A stretch of 9,774 nt of DNA from Chloroflexota bacterium (lineage in GTDB: Bacteria; Chloroflexota; Dehalococcoidia; DSTF01; RBG-16-68-14), in contig JADFRJ010000075.1 of NCBI GenBank assembly GCA_022561355.1, positions 1 through 9,774 on the forward strand, in the 5' to 3' direction. Numbering within the stretch: position 1 is the stretch's first letter; the number at the start of each line of letters is the position of its first letter. The translations under genes were made by a program, and so were the position numbers. The notes beneath the pieces were generated by a model. The model ran no database searches. It saw only the letters and a program-made list of their open reading frames with translations, and was not told the DNA's origin. Positions 1 through 6,257 of the stretch are shown here, in pieces.

Positions 1-261
1 GGCTATCCAGACGGCCTGACCGAGCTTGAGATTCCCTTGACGGCCCGCATTGTGGCCGTGGCCGATGTCTACGACGCGCTGATCAGTAAGCGGCCGTACA
101 AAGAAGCATGGTCTCCGGAAGAGGCGATACGAGAGATCCAGAGCATCTCAGGTTCGCACCTGGACCCACAGATCGTGGAAGCCTTCGTGGCGATGTACGT
201 GGATGGCACAATCAAGCGCCTGAGCCACGTGGCGCCCGACATCAGCCTAGAAGCGGCCTAA
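1..261 (+). CDS. HD-GYP domain protein, C-terminal fragment (5' end outside window)
   Basis: Only the last 86 codons are present; the frame is open from base 1, so the gene begins upstream and the internal TTG at 37 is not its start. The first residues read GYPDGL, the GYP part of the HD-GYP signature, followed by RIVAVADVYDALISKRPYK and a GSHLDPQIVEAF segment, which match the C-terminal helices of this domain. HD-GYP proteins hydrolyse cyclic di-GMP, or related cyclic dinucleotides, in the cytoplasm and are often fused to a receiver or sensor domain. That upstream part, and the HD metal ligands themselves, are not visible here. The family call is firm; the exact substrate and architecture cannot be judged from this fragment. 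It converges on the minus-strand exchanger gene ending at 321. Confidence 0.9.
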   Translation, partial: GYPDGLTELEIPLTARIVAVADVYDALISKRPYKEAWSPEEAIREIQSISGSHLDPQIVEAFVAMYVDGTIKRLSHVAPDISLEAA

Positions 262-265
262 CCGC

Positions 266-306
266 CTGCCGCAAGGCAGACTCCGCCCTTTAATTGAGCA
301 GGGCGG
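266..306. terminator. Two hairpins between convergent genes, possible bidirectional terminator
   Basis: CTGCC (266-270) and GGCAG (275-279) form a 5-bp stem capped by a GCAA (GNRA-type) loop. CCGCCCT (283-289) and AGGGCGG (300-306) form a 7-bp stem with a 10-base A/T-rich loop. Both lie between the HD-GYP stop at 261 and the exchanger stop at 321, where transcripts from both strands must end. Neither has a proper U-tract on either side, so a classical intrinsic terminator is not proven. Confidence 0.4.
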
Positions 307-320
307 CCGAATGGCGGTTA

Positions 321-1631
321 TCAATTCTCCCCTTGGCCGCCGGTAGAGGCCGCGTCCGTCCCGCCGGCCGCAGCGCGAGCATGACGCCAAAGTGGGAGAA
401 TCTCTCGTCTCTCACGAACCGTCCACCCGATCGCCAGCAAAATGTACAAGACGCCGAAGCCGACGCGTACCTCGTCGATTGGTATGGCAAGCTGAATCGA
501 GAACAGCACAAAGATCAGGAGGGCTTCGCGCACACCGAAACGTAGGTTCAGCAACACGGCAACAGCAAACAGCGACTGTGCGGCCGTGAGGAACACTTCG
601 TTCGCCTGCCTGCCCTCTACCGGCAGCGCGTCCAGCGTCCCACCGGAGATACTAAAGGCGATCGGGAGCGACCCGACCAGCAGAGTCCACTGATTGACTT
701 TCGATGCGATCAACAGCGTCATCGCCGCACCCGCGCGGCCTCGCAAGGCCAGCATCGCCGCCAGGATGAACTCCGGCGATTCAGATGCGAGCGGCGCGAC
801 CCACTGCACTAACAAGAACTCGTCTATCCCAAAGGATTCCCCTGTCTCGACAAGCCCGTTCGCAAACGGCTCCGCTGCGGCGAACACCACGCCCGCCGCG
901 AAGACGAAGATCCCGATCACCGCGGCCCATTTGAGCTTTGGAGTCAGCTCCGCAATCGAAACCGCCGGACCCATCAACTCGTGCTCGCTGGGAGGACTCT
1001 TGGAAGACATGACCAGATAAAGGCCGAACAAGCTGATCAACACCCCGCTGTCGATCAACGATAGGCTCTCCTTAAGCGGAATCGAAAAGCTGTAGAGGGC
1101 CGCAATGGCGAGAAAGATCAGCCCGATTGCGTTCGTCTTGCCGACCGAGAGTTGCGTCTTCCTCGTCTTGAACCAGAACAGCAAGAACACGAGCGGCCAG
1201 GCGAAGCCGATCAGCAGCCGGTTCGCGCCCGTCATGTTCGCGAGAGCAAGTTCGACCGGCCGTGCCTCCGTTGGGTCGAACATGCTGGGATCCAGGCCCA
1301 GTTCGGCACCGGCCTGCCATGCAAAATACAGATCGACAGCGTATTCTGGCAGGACGGCGATGATCGCGAGGACGGCGAGCGCTAGCGTGGCCGAGACCAG
1401 CTGTTCTGCTACTTCCGAAGCCCAGACGAGCAACGTCGCGGCCGCCATAATCGAGATGCCGAAGATCAGCGACTCGATGGCGGGGTCCATGTGGACGTCG
1501 GCCAGCCCCGTGAGATCGAGCAGGCGAAGGATAGGACCAGGGGCTGCTATTGCGCCCGCGCCTGCAATCTGGAGCCAGTTCCTCGCGTTATTGACAGGCA
1601 CGGCAGGATGATGTGTCTTGGCTTCAGACAT
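321..1631 (-). CDS. Sodium/calcium exchanger (CaCA) family membrane protein
   Basis: A 436-residue polytopic inner-membrane protein with about ten hydrophobic segments in two halves joined by a hydrophilic linker near residues 209-234. Each half carries a diverged alpha repeat. Repeat 1 has AVLPEYAVDL with Pro95-Glu96, followed by GANRLLIG with Asn137. Repeat 2 has APLASESPEF with Pro286-Glu287, followed by SKVNQWTLLVG with Asn313. In the CaCA family the paired Pro-Glu glutamates and later Asn/Asp residues bind the transported cation, and the protein exchanges it for Na+ or H+. The usual GTS-PE signature is altered in both repeats, so the ion (Ca2+, Na+ or another) cannot be named. The ATG at 1631 is preceded by a weak AGGTAG. 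The gene is divergent from the hydrolase at 1659 with a 27-bp gap. The family call is confident; the transport specificity is inference. Confidence 0.83.
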   Translation of the reverse strand: MSEAKTHHPAVPVNNARNWLQIAGAGAIAAPGPILRLLDLTGLADVHMDPAIESLIFGISIMAAATLLVWASEVAEQLVSATLALAVLAIIAVLPEYAVDLYFAWQAGAELGLDPSMFDPTEARPVELALANMTGANRLLIGFAWPLVFLLFWFKTRKTQLSVGKTNAIGLIFLAIAALYSFSIPLKESLSLIDSGVLISLFGLYLVMSSKSPPSEHELMGPAVSIAELTPKLKWAAVIGIFVFAAGVVFAAAEPFANGLVETGESFGIDEFLLVQWVAPLASESPEFILAAMLALRGRAGAAMTLLIASKVNQWTLLVGSLPIAFSISGGTLDALPVEGRQANEVFLTAAQSLFAVAVLLNLRFGVREALLIFVLFSIQLAIPIDEVRVGFGVLYILLAIGWTVRERREILPLWRHARAAAGGTDAASTGGQGEN

Positions 1632-1658
1632 CTCTACCTAGTAGCATAGGCCACACTT
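1632..1658. promoter_or_regulatory. Minimal 27-bp divergent control region
   Basis: The whole space between two divergent start codons (1631 minus, 1659 plus) is 27 bp, too short for two separate complete promoters. The segment TAGCATA (1642-1648) reads TAGCAT on the plus strand and TATGCTA on the minus strand. Either could act as a -10 box about 11 bp from its start codon, giving leaderless or nearly leaderless mRNAs. Any -35 contacts would then lie inside the opposite gene. No strong Shine-Dalgarno sequence is seen for either gene. The assignment is inference from spacing and -10 similarity. Confidence 0.35.
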
Positions 1659-2597
1659 ATGTTACGTTCGAGCGTGGACCGCGCGTTCCGGCCGTTCGTT
1701 GTTATCTTCTCGGCGCTCACGAGCGCGTTGTTCGTCGTCACCTGGATCATCTCGCAGCGCGTCCTTCATCCCCCGCACAAGCAAGAAGACCACACGCTGG
1801 CCGACTTCGATCTACCGGCCCAGGAGGTGACGTTCCTCGGCCGCGACGGCACCCGGCTCGCCGGCTGGTACATCCCGGCGGGCGGCCCGCCGGCGCCAGG
1901 GATTGTACTTTCGCACGGTCACGGGCGCAGCCGTTCGGAGCTGCTGCCACACGCGAACTTCCTGCATGACGCCGGCTACGCCGTCTTCGTGTTCGACTAC
2001 CGGCATCGTGGCGAAAGCGAGGGCAACGAGGTTGCGATGGGCCTCAGCGAGCAGGACGACTTGCTCGCGGCGATCGACTACCTGGCGGGACAGCCCGATG
2101 TGGACGCCCGCCACATCGGCATCCTCGGCCTCTCGATGGGCTCGGTCGTCGCGCTCCTCGTCGCCGCGCGTGATCAGCGCATCAGGACCGTCGTGGCGGA
2201 GTGCCCCTACGCGACGGCGGAGGCGATCATGACGCGCGCCCTCCAGCACTTCTATCACCTGCCGCGTTTCCCATTCGCGGTTGCGGCAAAGCGGCTCGTT
2301 GAGCTGCGACTCGGTACGTCGATCGACGTCGCCGACGCGATCGACGTGGTCCGGCGGATCGCCCCCCGCCCGCTCATGTTCATCGCCGACGAGGCCGACG
2401 CCGTGCTTGGCCCTGATGAAACGCGGAAGCTTTATGACGCCGCCCGCGAGCCGAAACGCTTCTGGCTCGTGCCTGCCGCCGGCCACGCACGCGGCTGGCA
2501 GGCGGCGCCGGAGGAGTACGAACGGCGCGTGCTGGAGTTCTTGCTCACCTCGCTGGGAGAGCCACCATCGGCCCATCCCTCTGCGGAACCAGACTGA
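1659..2597 (+). CDS. Membrane-anchored alpha/beta hydrolase
   Basis: This is a 312-residue serine hydrolase of the alpha/beta fold. Residues 13-31 form one hydrophobic helix with no cleavage site of the usual type, so the enzyme is probably tethered to the membrane. The catalytic domain follows: the oxyanion-region motif SHGHGRS (85-91), a strand with FDYRHRGES (112-120), the nucleophile elbow GLSMGS with Ser159, the acid most likely Asp247 in IADEADAVLGP, and the base His276 in AAGHARGW. The order and spacing fit small alpha/beta hydrolases of about 300 residues, annotated variously as esterase, peptidase-like or acyl hydrolase. The substrate is not deducible. The ATG at 1659 lacks a strong SD and lies close to a TAGCAT box, which suggests a leaderless transcript. 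It is divergent from the exchanger gene and is followed by a hypothetical gene with its own promoter. Confidence 0.88.
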   Translation: MLRSSVDRAFRPFVVIFSALTSALFVVTWIISQRVLHPPHKQEDHTLADFDLPAQEVTFLGRDGTRLAGWYIPAGGPPAPGIVLSHGHGRSRSELLPHANFLHDAGYAVFVFDYRHRGESEGNEVAMGLSEQDDLLAAIDYLAGQPDVDARHIGILGLSMGSVVALLVAARDQRIRTVVAECPYATAEAIMTRALQHFYHLPRFPFAVAAKRLVELRLGTSIDVADAIDVVRRIAPRPLMFIADEADAVLGPDETRKLYDAAREPKRFWLVPAAGHARGWQAAPEEYERRVLEFLLTSLGEPPSAHPSAEPD

Positions 2598-2672
2598 CGC
2601 GCGATCTCCCACCATCACGTGCGGAATCCGAGCAGCACAACCCGTTTCCCGTCGCATCCTTCCGGGCCGGAG

Positions 2673-2681
2673 TGTTAGGAT
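2673..2681 (+). promoter_or_regulatory. Extended -10 promoter for the hypothetical gene at 2720
   Basis: TGT followed directly by TAGGAT (2676-2681) matches the extended -10 form TGn plus a hexamer with four of six consensus bases. Transcription would start near 2688, about 30 bases before the ATG at 2720. No good -35 is seen. A start near 2688 also argues against the in-frame TTG at 2684 as the translation start. Confidence 0.4.
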
Positions 2682-2719
2682 AGTTGGAAAGAGGGCGGAA
2701 GTTAGAGAGAGCGTTTCTC

Positions 2720-3364
2720 ATGAAATATGCACTAGCTGCCGTAGTGGTCGTCGCAGCGCTTGGCGCTGGGATCTTCTTTGCTGCCGGCGGGTTGCTCCTG
2801 GAGAGCGCCGAACCGCCAAGTGTGGACGAAGCGGTCGAAGCGTTGGATGCTGATCGGCTCGCGCCACGCTTCGACGGCGAGATCGCCGGGCTTACGATCG
2901 TCCCGAGGCAGGGCGAAGAGTACGCGTACGACACGCACTGCTCGACGCCACAGTGGGATGAATATGGCGGCGTGGAGGCCGGCTTTGCCACCGGGACGGC
3001 GATCGACATTCCAAACATCTCAGGATTCGAAATCGTTGACCATCAGGTCGCATGGTGCGATGGGCGAGTGGCGTTCAACAGCGTGAGACTGACCTCACCT
3101 GGCAATGATGCCTCCGTAACCATCGTTCGAGTCCTAGCCGACCCTGTGCTTCACAAGGACGTCCCGGCTGACCGAGTGACGGCGGTGACCGTGGACGGTC
3201 AGCAAGCGGCCCACATCGAGCCGGTTCGGTTCGACGATGGCCTATTTAGCCTGTCCCGCGAAGAGTTGTACATCGTCGAAGATTTCGGCATCACACTTGT
3301 AGTCACAGAAGGGCGCGTCGACCTCTTTGACGTCGCCGCTCAGGTTTTGGGAGGAAGTCGATGA
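2720..3364 (+). CDS. Hypothetical membrane-anchored or secreted protein
   Basis: I do not recognise this 214-residue protein as a named family. It begins MKYALAAVVVVAALGAG and stays hydrophobic to about residue 27, which is a signal peptide or single membrane anchor with the rest outside. The exported part is acidic and looks beta-rich. It contains two cysteines, Cys74 in YDTHCSTPQ and Cys113 in AWCDGR, that could form a disulfide. The C-terminal third (VTVDGQQAAHIEP, then an Asp/Glu-rich stretch ending VDLFDVAAQVLG) faintly resembles the extracytoplasmic DUF4367/RseB-like sensor folds; that is only an impression. The ATG at 2720 was preferred over the TTG at 2684 because it puts the hydrophobic segment at the N-terminus and has GAGAGA upstream. 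Its stop overlaps the ATG of the next small ORF (ATGA). Confidence 0.7.
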   Translation: MKYALAAVVVVAALGAGIFFAAGGLLLESAEPPSVDEAVEALDADRLAPRFDGEIAGLTIVPRQGEEYAYDTHCSTPQWDEYGGVEAGFATGTAIDIPNISGFEIVDHQVAWCDGRVAFNSVRLTSPGNDASVTIVRVLADPVLHKDVPADRVTAVTVDGQQAAHIEPVRFDDGLFSLSREELYIVEDFGITLVVTEGRVDLFDVAAQVLGGSR

Positions 3365-3465
3365 CAAGAATACTGCTCACAGCGCTAATGGCGGTGGTCC
3401 TAGGACTTCTATTTGGCTCGCTCCAGCCGGTGTCAGCCGGGCGGCGTCCGGACTCACATACCTAA
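3361..3465 (+). CDS. Possible 34-residue signal-peptide-like small protein
   Basis: This short frame starts at the ATG of an ATGA overlap with the preceding gene. GGGAGGAAG (3349-3357) lies just upstream, a good ribosome binding site that ends only 3 bases before the ATG. The translation begins MTRILLTALMAVVLGLLFGS, a basic start plus a hydrophobic core, followed by LQPVSA, a plausible signal-peptidase site, and only eight more residues (GRRPDSHT). It therefore looks like a complete signal sequence with almost no mature protein. Three readings are open: a genuine tiny secreted or membrane peptide coupled to the upstream gene, the remnant of a longer secreted protein, or chance. The strong SD and the stop-start overlap favour translation. 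No family is recognised. Confidence 0.4.
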   Translation: MTRILLTALMAVVLGLLFGSLQPVSAGRRPDSHT

Positions 3466-3473
3466 CGACACAA

Positions 3474-3499
3474 ACGCGCCCCGATCTCTCGGGGCGCGT
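3474..3499 (-). terminator. Strong hairpin terminator, best read for the minus-strand dehydrogenase
   Basis: ACGCGCCCCGA (3474-3484) pairs perfectly with TCGGGGCGCGT (3489-3499), an 11-bp GC-rich stem. Read on the minus strand the loop is GAGA, a stable GNRA tetraloop, and the stem runs into TTTGTGT. This fits an intrinsic terminator about 48 bp past the dehydrogenase stop at 3547. On the plus strand the tail is poor in T, but the stem may still help end the transcript of the hypothetical pair. Confidence 0.7.
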
Positions 3500-3510
3500 C
3501 GCGTTGCGCA

Positions 3511-3540
3511 TTGTTGGGGCCGACCTATGTGTCGGCCCTA
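3511..3540. repeat. REP-like palindromic element
   Basis: GGGCCGAC (3517-3524) and GTCGGCCC (3531-3538) form an 8-bp perfect stem around CTATGT. It extends outward by a G-T pair (3516/3539) and a T-A pair (3515/3540). The sequence, whose spurious translation contains VGADLCVGP, resembles the short GGCCGAC-CTATGT-GTCGGCC palindromes that I know as dispersed intergenic repeats in Chloroflexota and other environmental genomes. Only one copy is present here, so its repeat nature is inference. It lies in the convergent gap beside the terminator hairpin, a typical REP location. Confidence 0.45.
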
Positions 3541-3546
3541 CGGCGG

Positions 3547-4662
3547 CTAGGGGATGATCACGGCGCGCCGTACTTTGGTGCCGCCGCCTTCCTTCTGCCA
3601 TTCCGCCTCCTCGAACGCCTTGTTGATCTCCTCCAGCGGGTACTTGTCGTGCAGAACGACCTCCTCGTGCGGATACTTGTTCTTGGTGCGCACCAGGAAG
3701 TTCAGCGCCTGCGGGATCACCCACGGGTCGTACATCACAACGCCGACGATCTTCTTGCTGCCCCAGACGAGCGCCGATGGGTCGATCTCGACGGTGCTGC
3801 CGAAGCTGATGTTGCCGATCTCCAGGTACGTGCCACCGCCCCGCACCATCTGCAGGCCTTCAGGCACCGCTTGCGGGATGCCCACGAACTCCCCGACGAC
3901 GTCGGCGCCACGGCCATCCGTTAGCTCCATCACCTTCTGCACGCGAGCGGCCACGTCCGGCAACTCGCTGATGTTGATCGTCTCGTCCGCGCCGAACTGC
4001 GTCGCCAGCTCCAGCCTGTCGGCCAGACCGTCGATCGCGATCACCAGCCCGGCCCCCATCTCCTTGGCGATAGCGCAGGCGTTCAACCCCAGTCCGCCGG
4101 CCCCTTGCGCGACAAACGTGTCGCCCATCTGCAGGCCGGCCTGCCTGAGGCCATACGTCACCTGAGAGAGCGCGCAGTTCACGGACGTCACCATCTCATC
4201 GGACAGCTCGTCGGGCACCTTGAAGACCCAGTGGCCGGAGCGCAAGTAGTAGTACGTCCCGTAGGCGCCGTTGAACGGGCTGGGACCGGCGGCCATCGCG
4301 CCCAGCTTTGCCGGGCAGGCCGCGTACTCGCCTTTGTTGCATTGATAGCAACGGCGGCATGGGTAGAAGTATGCGTAGCAGACGCGGTCGCCTTCGGCCA
4401 GGGGCTGGCCCAACGAATCGGTCGTAATGTCCGACCCCAGCTTGTCGACGCGGCCCGTCATCTCGTGCCCGACGACACCGCCCGCCATCGCCGCGAACAC
4501 GGGCGAGTCGCCCCGCCAGATGTGCAGGTCCGAGCCGCAGACGCCGGCCATCGAGACTTTGATGACAATCGCCCCGGGATCGGGGTCGGGAATCTCGAAC
4601 TCCTGGATCTCATAGCCCTGCCCAGGGCCCTTAAAAACGGCAGCCTTAGCTGTTTCAGCCAT
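3547..4662 (-). CDS. Zinc-dependent medium-chain alcohol dehydrogenase
   Basis: This is a 371-residue cytosolic enzyme of the zinc-type MDR superfamily, oxidising or reducing an alcohol/carbonyl pair with a nicotinamide cofactor. The catalytic zinc site is seen as Cys42 (GVCGSD) and His66-Glu67 (GHE), with Cys163 as the probable third ligand. The structural zinc lobe is Cys102, Cys105, Cys108 and Cys116. The Rossmann loop is GAGGLG (187-192), and Asp211 at the end of the second strand points to NAD rather than NADP. The substrate is not evident. A GTG at 4695 would add 11 residues, but it lies inside a leader hairpin; the ATG at 4662 has GAAAGG at good spacing and gives the usual family N-terminus, so it was chosen. 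A separate promoter lies upstream, so the gene need not depend on the crotonase gene behind it. Confidence 0.92.
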   Translation of the reverse strand: MAETAKAAVFKGPGQGYEIQEFEIPDPDPGAIVIKVSMAGVCGSDLHIWRGDSPVFAAMAGGVVGHEMTGRVDKLGSDITTDSLGQPLAEGDRVCYAYFYPCRRCYQCNKGEYAACPAKLGAMAAGPSPFNGAYGTYYYLRSGHWVFKVPDELSDEMVTSVNCALSQVTYGLRQAGLQMGDTFVAQGAGGLGLNACAIAKEMGAGLVIAIDGLADRLELATQFGADETINISELPDVAARVQKVMELTDGRGADVVGEFVGIPQAVPEGLQMVRGGGTYLEIGNISFGSTVEIDPSALVWGSKKIVGVVMYDPWVIPQALNFLVRTKNKYPHEEVVLHDKYPLEEINKAFEEAEWQKEGGGTKVRRAVIIP

Positions 4663-4712
4663 GTCTCTACCTTTCTCTACGGAAACGCCCGCCACCAGCG
4701 CGGGCCTACCGT

Positions 4713-4741
4713 ATCTTGCAAGCGACAGCTAGATATGTCAA
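4713..4741 (-). promoter_or_regulatory. Sigma-70-type promoter for the dehydrogenase gene
   Basis: On the minus strand a perfect TTGACA -35 box (4741-4736) is followed after 17 bases by CAAGAT (4718-4713), a three-of-six -10 match. Transcription would begin near 4706, giving a leader of about 44 bases. The leader opens with an inverted repeat, GCCCGC (4687-4692) with GCGGGC (4700-4705). The -35 is convincing; the -10 is weak, which might mean an activator or simply low strength. Confidence 0.5.
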
Positions 4742-4832
4742 GGGCAGCCCCAGGAGAATTGAGGCGATGCCGCTCAAACTTGCCTTCCGGCTCCCGTCGG
4801 CATGCTTCATCGCCGTCTGCAGCGCTAGTCCC

Positions 4833-5630
4833 CTAGCGGCCTTTGTACTCCGGCTTGCGCTTCTGCGCGAACGCGAGCGGCCCTTCGCGGGCGTCCTCGC
4901 TCGCCATCACCTTGGCTGAGAACTGGTTCTCCTGCTTCAGCCCCTCTTCCATCGTCATCTCCAGACCACGCAGCGCGGACTCCTTCACAGCGCGTACGGC
5001 CAGCGGGCCGTTCTGGCAGATCGCTTCCGCAATCTCGCGCGCCTTCGGCATCACCTGGTCCGCCGGCACCACGTGGTTCACGAGCCCGTAGCGCAGCGCC
5101 CACTCCGCGTCGAAGTGGCCACCGGTGATCAGCAACTCCAACGCGATGCCCTTCGGCAGCATGCGCGGCAGCCGTTGCGTGCCGCTCGCGCCGGGGATGA
5201 TCGCCCGCGTTACCTCAGGCACGCCGAACGTCGCGTGCTCCGCCGCGACGCGGATGTCGCAAGACACCGCGATCTCTAGCCCGCCCGCGAGGCAGTAGCC
5301 GTTGATGGCGGCGATGATCGGCTTCCAGCACTCGAAGCCCCTCGTGATACCGCCGAAGGGGGTCCGCGCGATTTCTGGGTCGAGCTTCAGCTTGCCGGCC
5401 ATCAGTTCGGACATGGCCACCAGGTCGTTGCCGGCGGAGAACGCCTTATCGCCCGCGCCGGTCAGGATCGCCACCCAGAGATCATCGTCGTCGTTGAAGT
5501 CAGTGAACGCCTTCTTCAGCTCGAAGCTCGTCCGGGCGTCGATCGCATTTCGCCGCTCGGGCCGGTTGATCGTGATCAGCGCGATGCGTCCGTCCTTTTC
5601 GTACAGGATTCGCTCGTAGTCGTCGGCCAT
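4833..5630 (-). CDS. Enoyl-CoA hydratase/isomerase (crotonase) family protein
   Basis: This 265-residue protein has the usual length and order of motifs for a crotonase. The oxyanion-hole strand is AFSAGNDL (63-70), and the second oxyanion segment is GYCLAGGLEIAVSCDI (111-126). The turn ATFGVPEV leads to IIPGASGTQRLPR. Both acidic residues used by true enoyl-CoA hydratases are present, Glu119 and Glu139, so hydration or dehydration of an acyl-CoA double bond is plausible. The C-terminus has the common ALAxxVKE-like and EGxxAFxxKRKPEYKGR features. The natural acyl-CoA cannot be told. The ATG at 5630 has AAAGGGG upstream at good spacing. A 170-bp gap with a separate promoter divides it from the dehydrogenase downstream on the same strand. 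The two could act in one CoA-ester or alcohol degradation route, but that is only suggested by proximity. Confidence 0.92.
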   Translation of the reverse strand: MADDYERILYEKDGRIALITINRPERRNAIDARTSFELKKAFTDFNDDDDLWVAILTGAGDKAFSAGNDLVAMSELMAGKLKLDPEIARTPFGGITRGFECWKPIIAAINGYCLAGGLEIAVSCDIRVAAEHATFGVPEVTRAIIPGASGTQRLPRMLPKGIALELLITGGHFDAEWALRYGLVNHVVPADQVMPKAREIAEAICQNGPLAVRAVKESALRGLEMTMEEGLKQENQFSAKVMASEDAREGPLAFAQKRKPEYKGR

Positions 5631-5706
5631 GGCAGTTCCCCTTTCGGTCGCGTTATCGAATAGCTAGCGGCGAACTAAGATAGCATCCAAGGAGGAGCCA
5701 GGTCTA

Positions 5707-6180
5707 GTGCGAATCACTGAAGTCAAACGGCATCCGAACGGGAAGGAAGTGCGGTTCGATCTTCAGCTCGTCCAACGCCGCCCACATCTGATCGTGGCGA
5801 GCTTCGTCCATCCCAACGCGCTCCAACGGGACGGCTTTAGCTTTGAGCGCGGCGCGGTCTCATACGGCTTCTTCTGGCGCCGCCGGCCCTACGTCATGTA
5901 TCGCATGTTAGACGCGTCTGGAAGCCTGGTCGCCAACCGCTTCGACATCGTTGAGGACGTGCGGCTAGCAGAGCGAACGGTCGCCTACACCGACCTCTTC
6001 CTCGATCTCTGGGTGGGCCCGGATGGCACGCCCCACCTGAAGGATGAGGATGAGGTCTCGGATGCGGCCCGCGAAGGCCTCCTCTCGCGCAGCCAGCTGA
6101 AGAGGATCGAAAAGACCAAGGACCTCCTCCTTCGGCGGCATGGCGTGATCGCGAAAGCAGCGGAGCGGCTTCTGCCCTAG
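5707..6180 (+). CDS. DUF402 domain protein, possible nucleotide/phosphate-ester hydrolase
   Basis: This is a 157-residue soluble protein. An N-terminal beta-rich part (residues 1-60) is followed by the DUF402 core: a FFWRRRPY strand, MLDASGSLVANRFDI (67-81), YTDLFLDLWVGPDGT (94-108), then LKDEDEVSDAAREGLLS and a helical tail. DUF402 members such as Ntdp and FomD are metal-dependent hydrolases of nucleoside di/triphosphates or related esters. Here Asp96, Asp100, Asp113 and Asp115/Glu116 sit where metal ligands are expected, while the middle position of the D-x-D-x-D run is Phe98. The substrate is unknown. It starts with GTG at 5707, backed by AAGGAGG (5689-5695), a strong SD at slightly long spacing. 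It is divergent from the crotonase gene and 77 bp upstream of asd, which has its own promoter. Confidence 0.78.
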   Translation: MRITEVKRHPNGKEVRFDLQLVQRRPHLIVASFVHPNALQRDGFSFERGAVSYGFFWRRRPYVMYRMLDASGSLVANRFDIVEDVRLAERTVAYTDLFLDLWVGPDGTPHLKDEDEVSDAAREGLLSRSQLKRIEKTKDLLLRRHGVIAKAAERLLP

Positions 6181-6197
6181 CCCGGCTCCAGTCCTGA

Positions 6198-6226
6198 TTG
6201 TGCCGCTTATGCAAACCAACTATGAT
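6198..6226 (+). promoter_or_regulatory. asd promoter, decides the asd start codon
   Basis: TTGTGC (6198-6203) and TATGAT (6221-6226) are separated by 17 bases, giving a three-of-six -35 and a five-of-six -10. Transcription would start near 6233. The in-frame ATG codons at 6222 and 6225 lie in or at the -10 box, upstream of the mRNA start, so they cannot be the start codon if this promoter is the one used. Confidence 0.6.
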
Positions 6227-6257
6227 GAACCATCCCGCACATGGCTCTAGGAGCACC

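Noticed and set aside
1812..2657. Long minus-strand open frame opposite the alpha/beta hydrolase
   Set aside because: It mirrors the coding frame of a clearly recognised enzyme in GC-rich DNA, its translation is rich in Arg/Gly/His without motifs, and no SD or family features are seen.
3327..3557. Plus-strand open frame running through the terminator and palindrome at 3474-3540
   Set aside because: Its C-terminal half simply translates the hairpin and repeat, and the better-supported frame in the same place is the one starting at 3361.
4105..4836. Long plus-strand open frame opposite the zinc dehydrogenase
   Set aside because: It is an antisense shadow of a gene with complete zinc and Rossmann motifs; its own translation shows no domain.
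6198..6257. Upstream TTG and ATG starts for asd that would add 12 to 20 residues
   Set aside because: They overlap the promoter boxes (TTGTGC and TATGAT) and lack an SD, while the ATG at 6258 has AGGAG and gives the normal family N-terminus.
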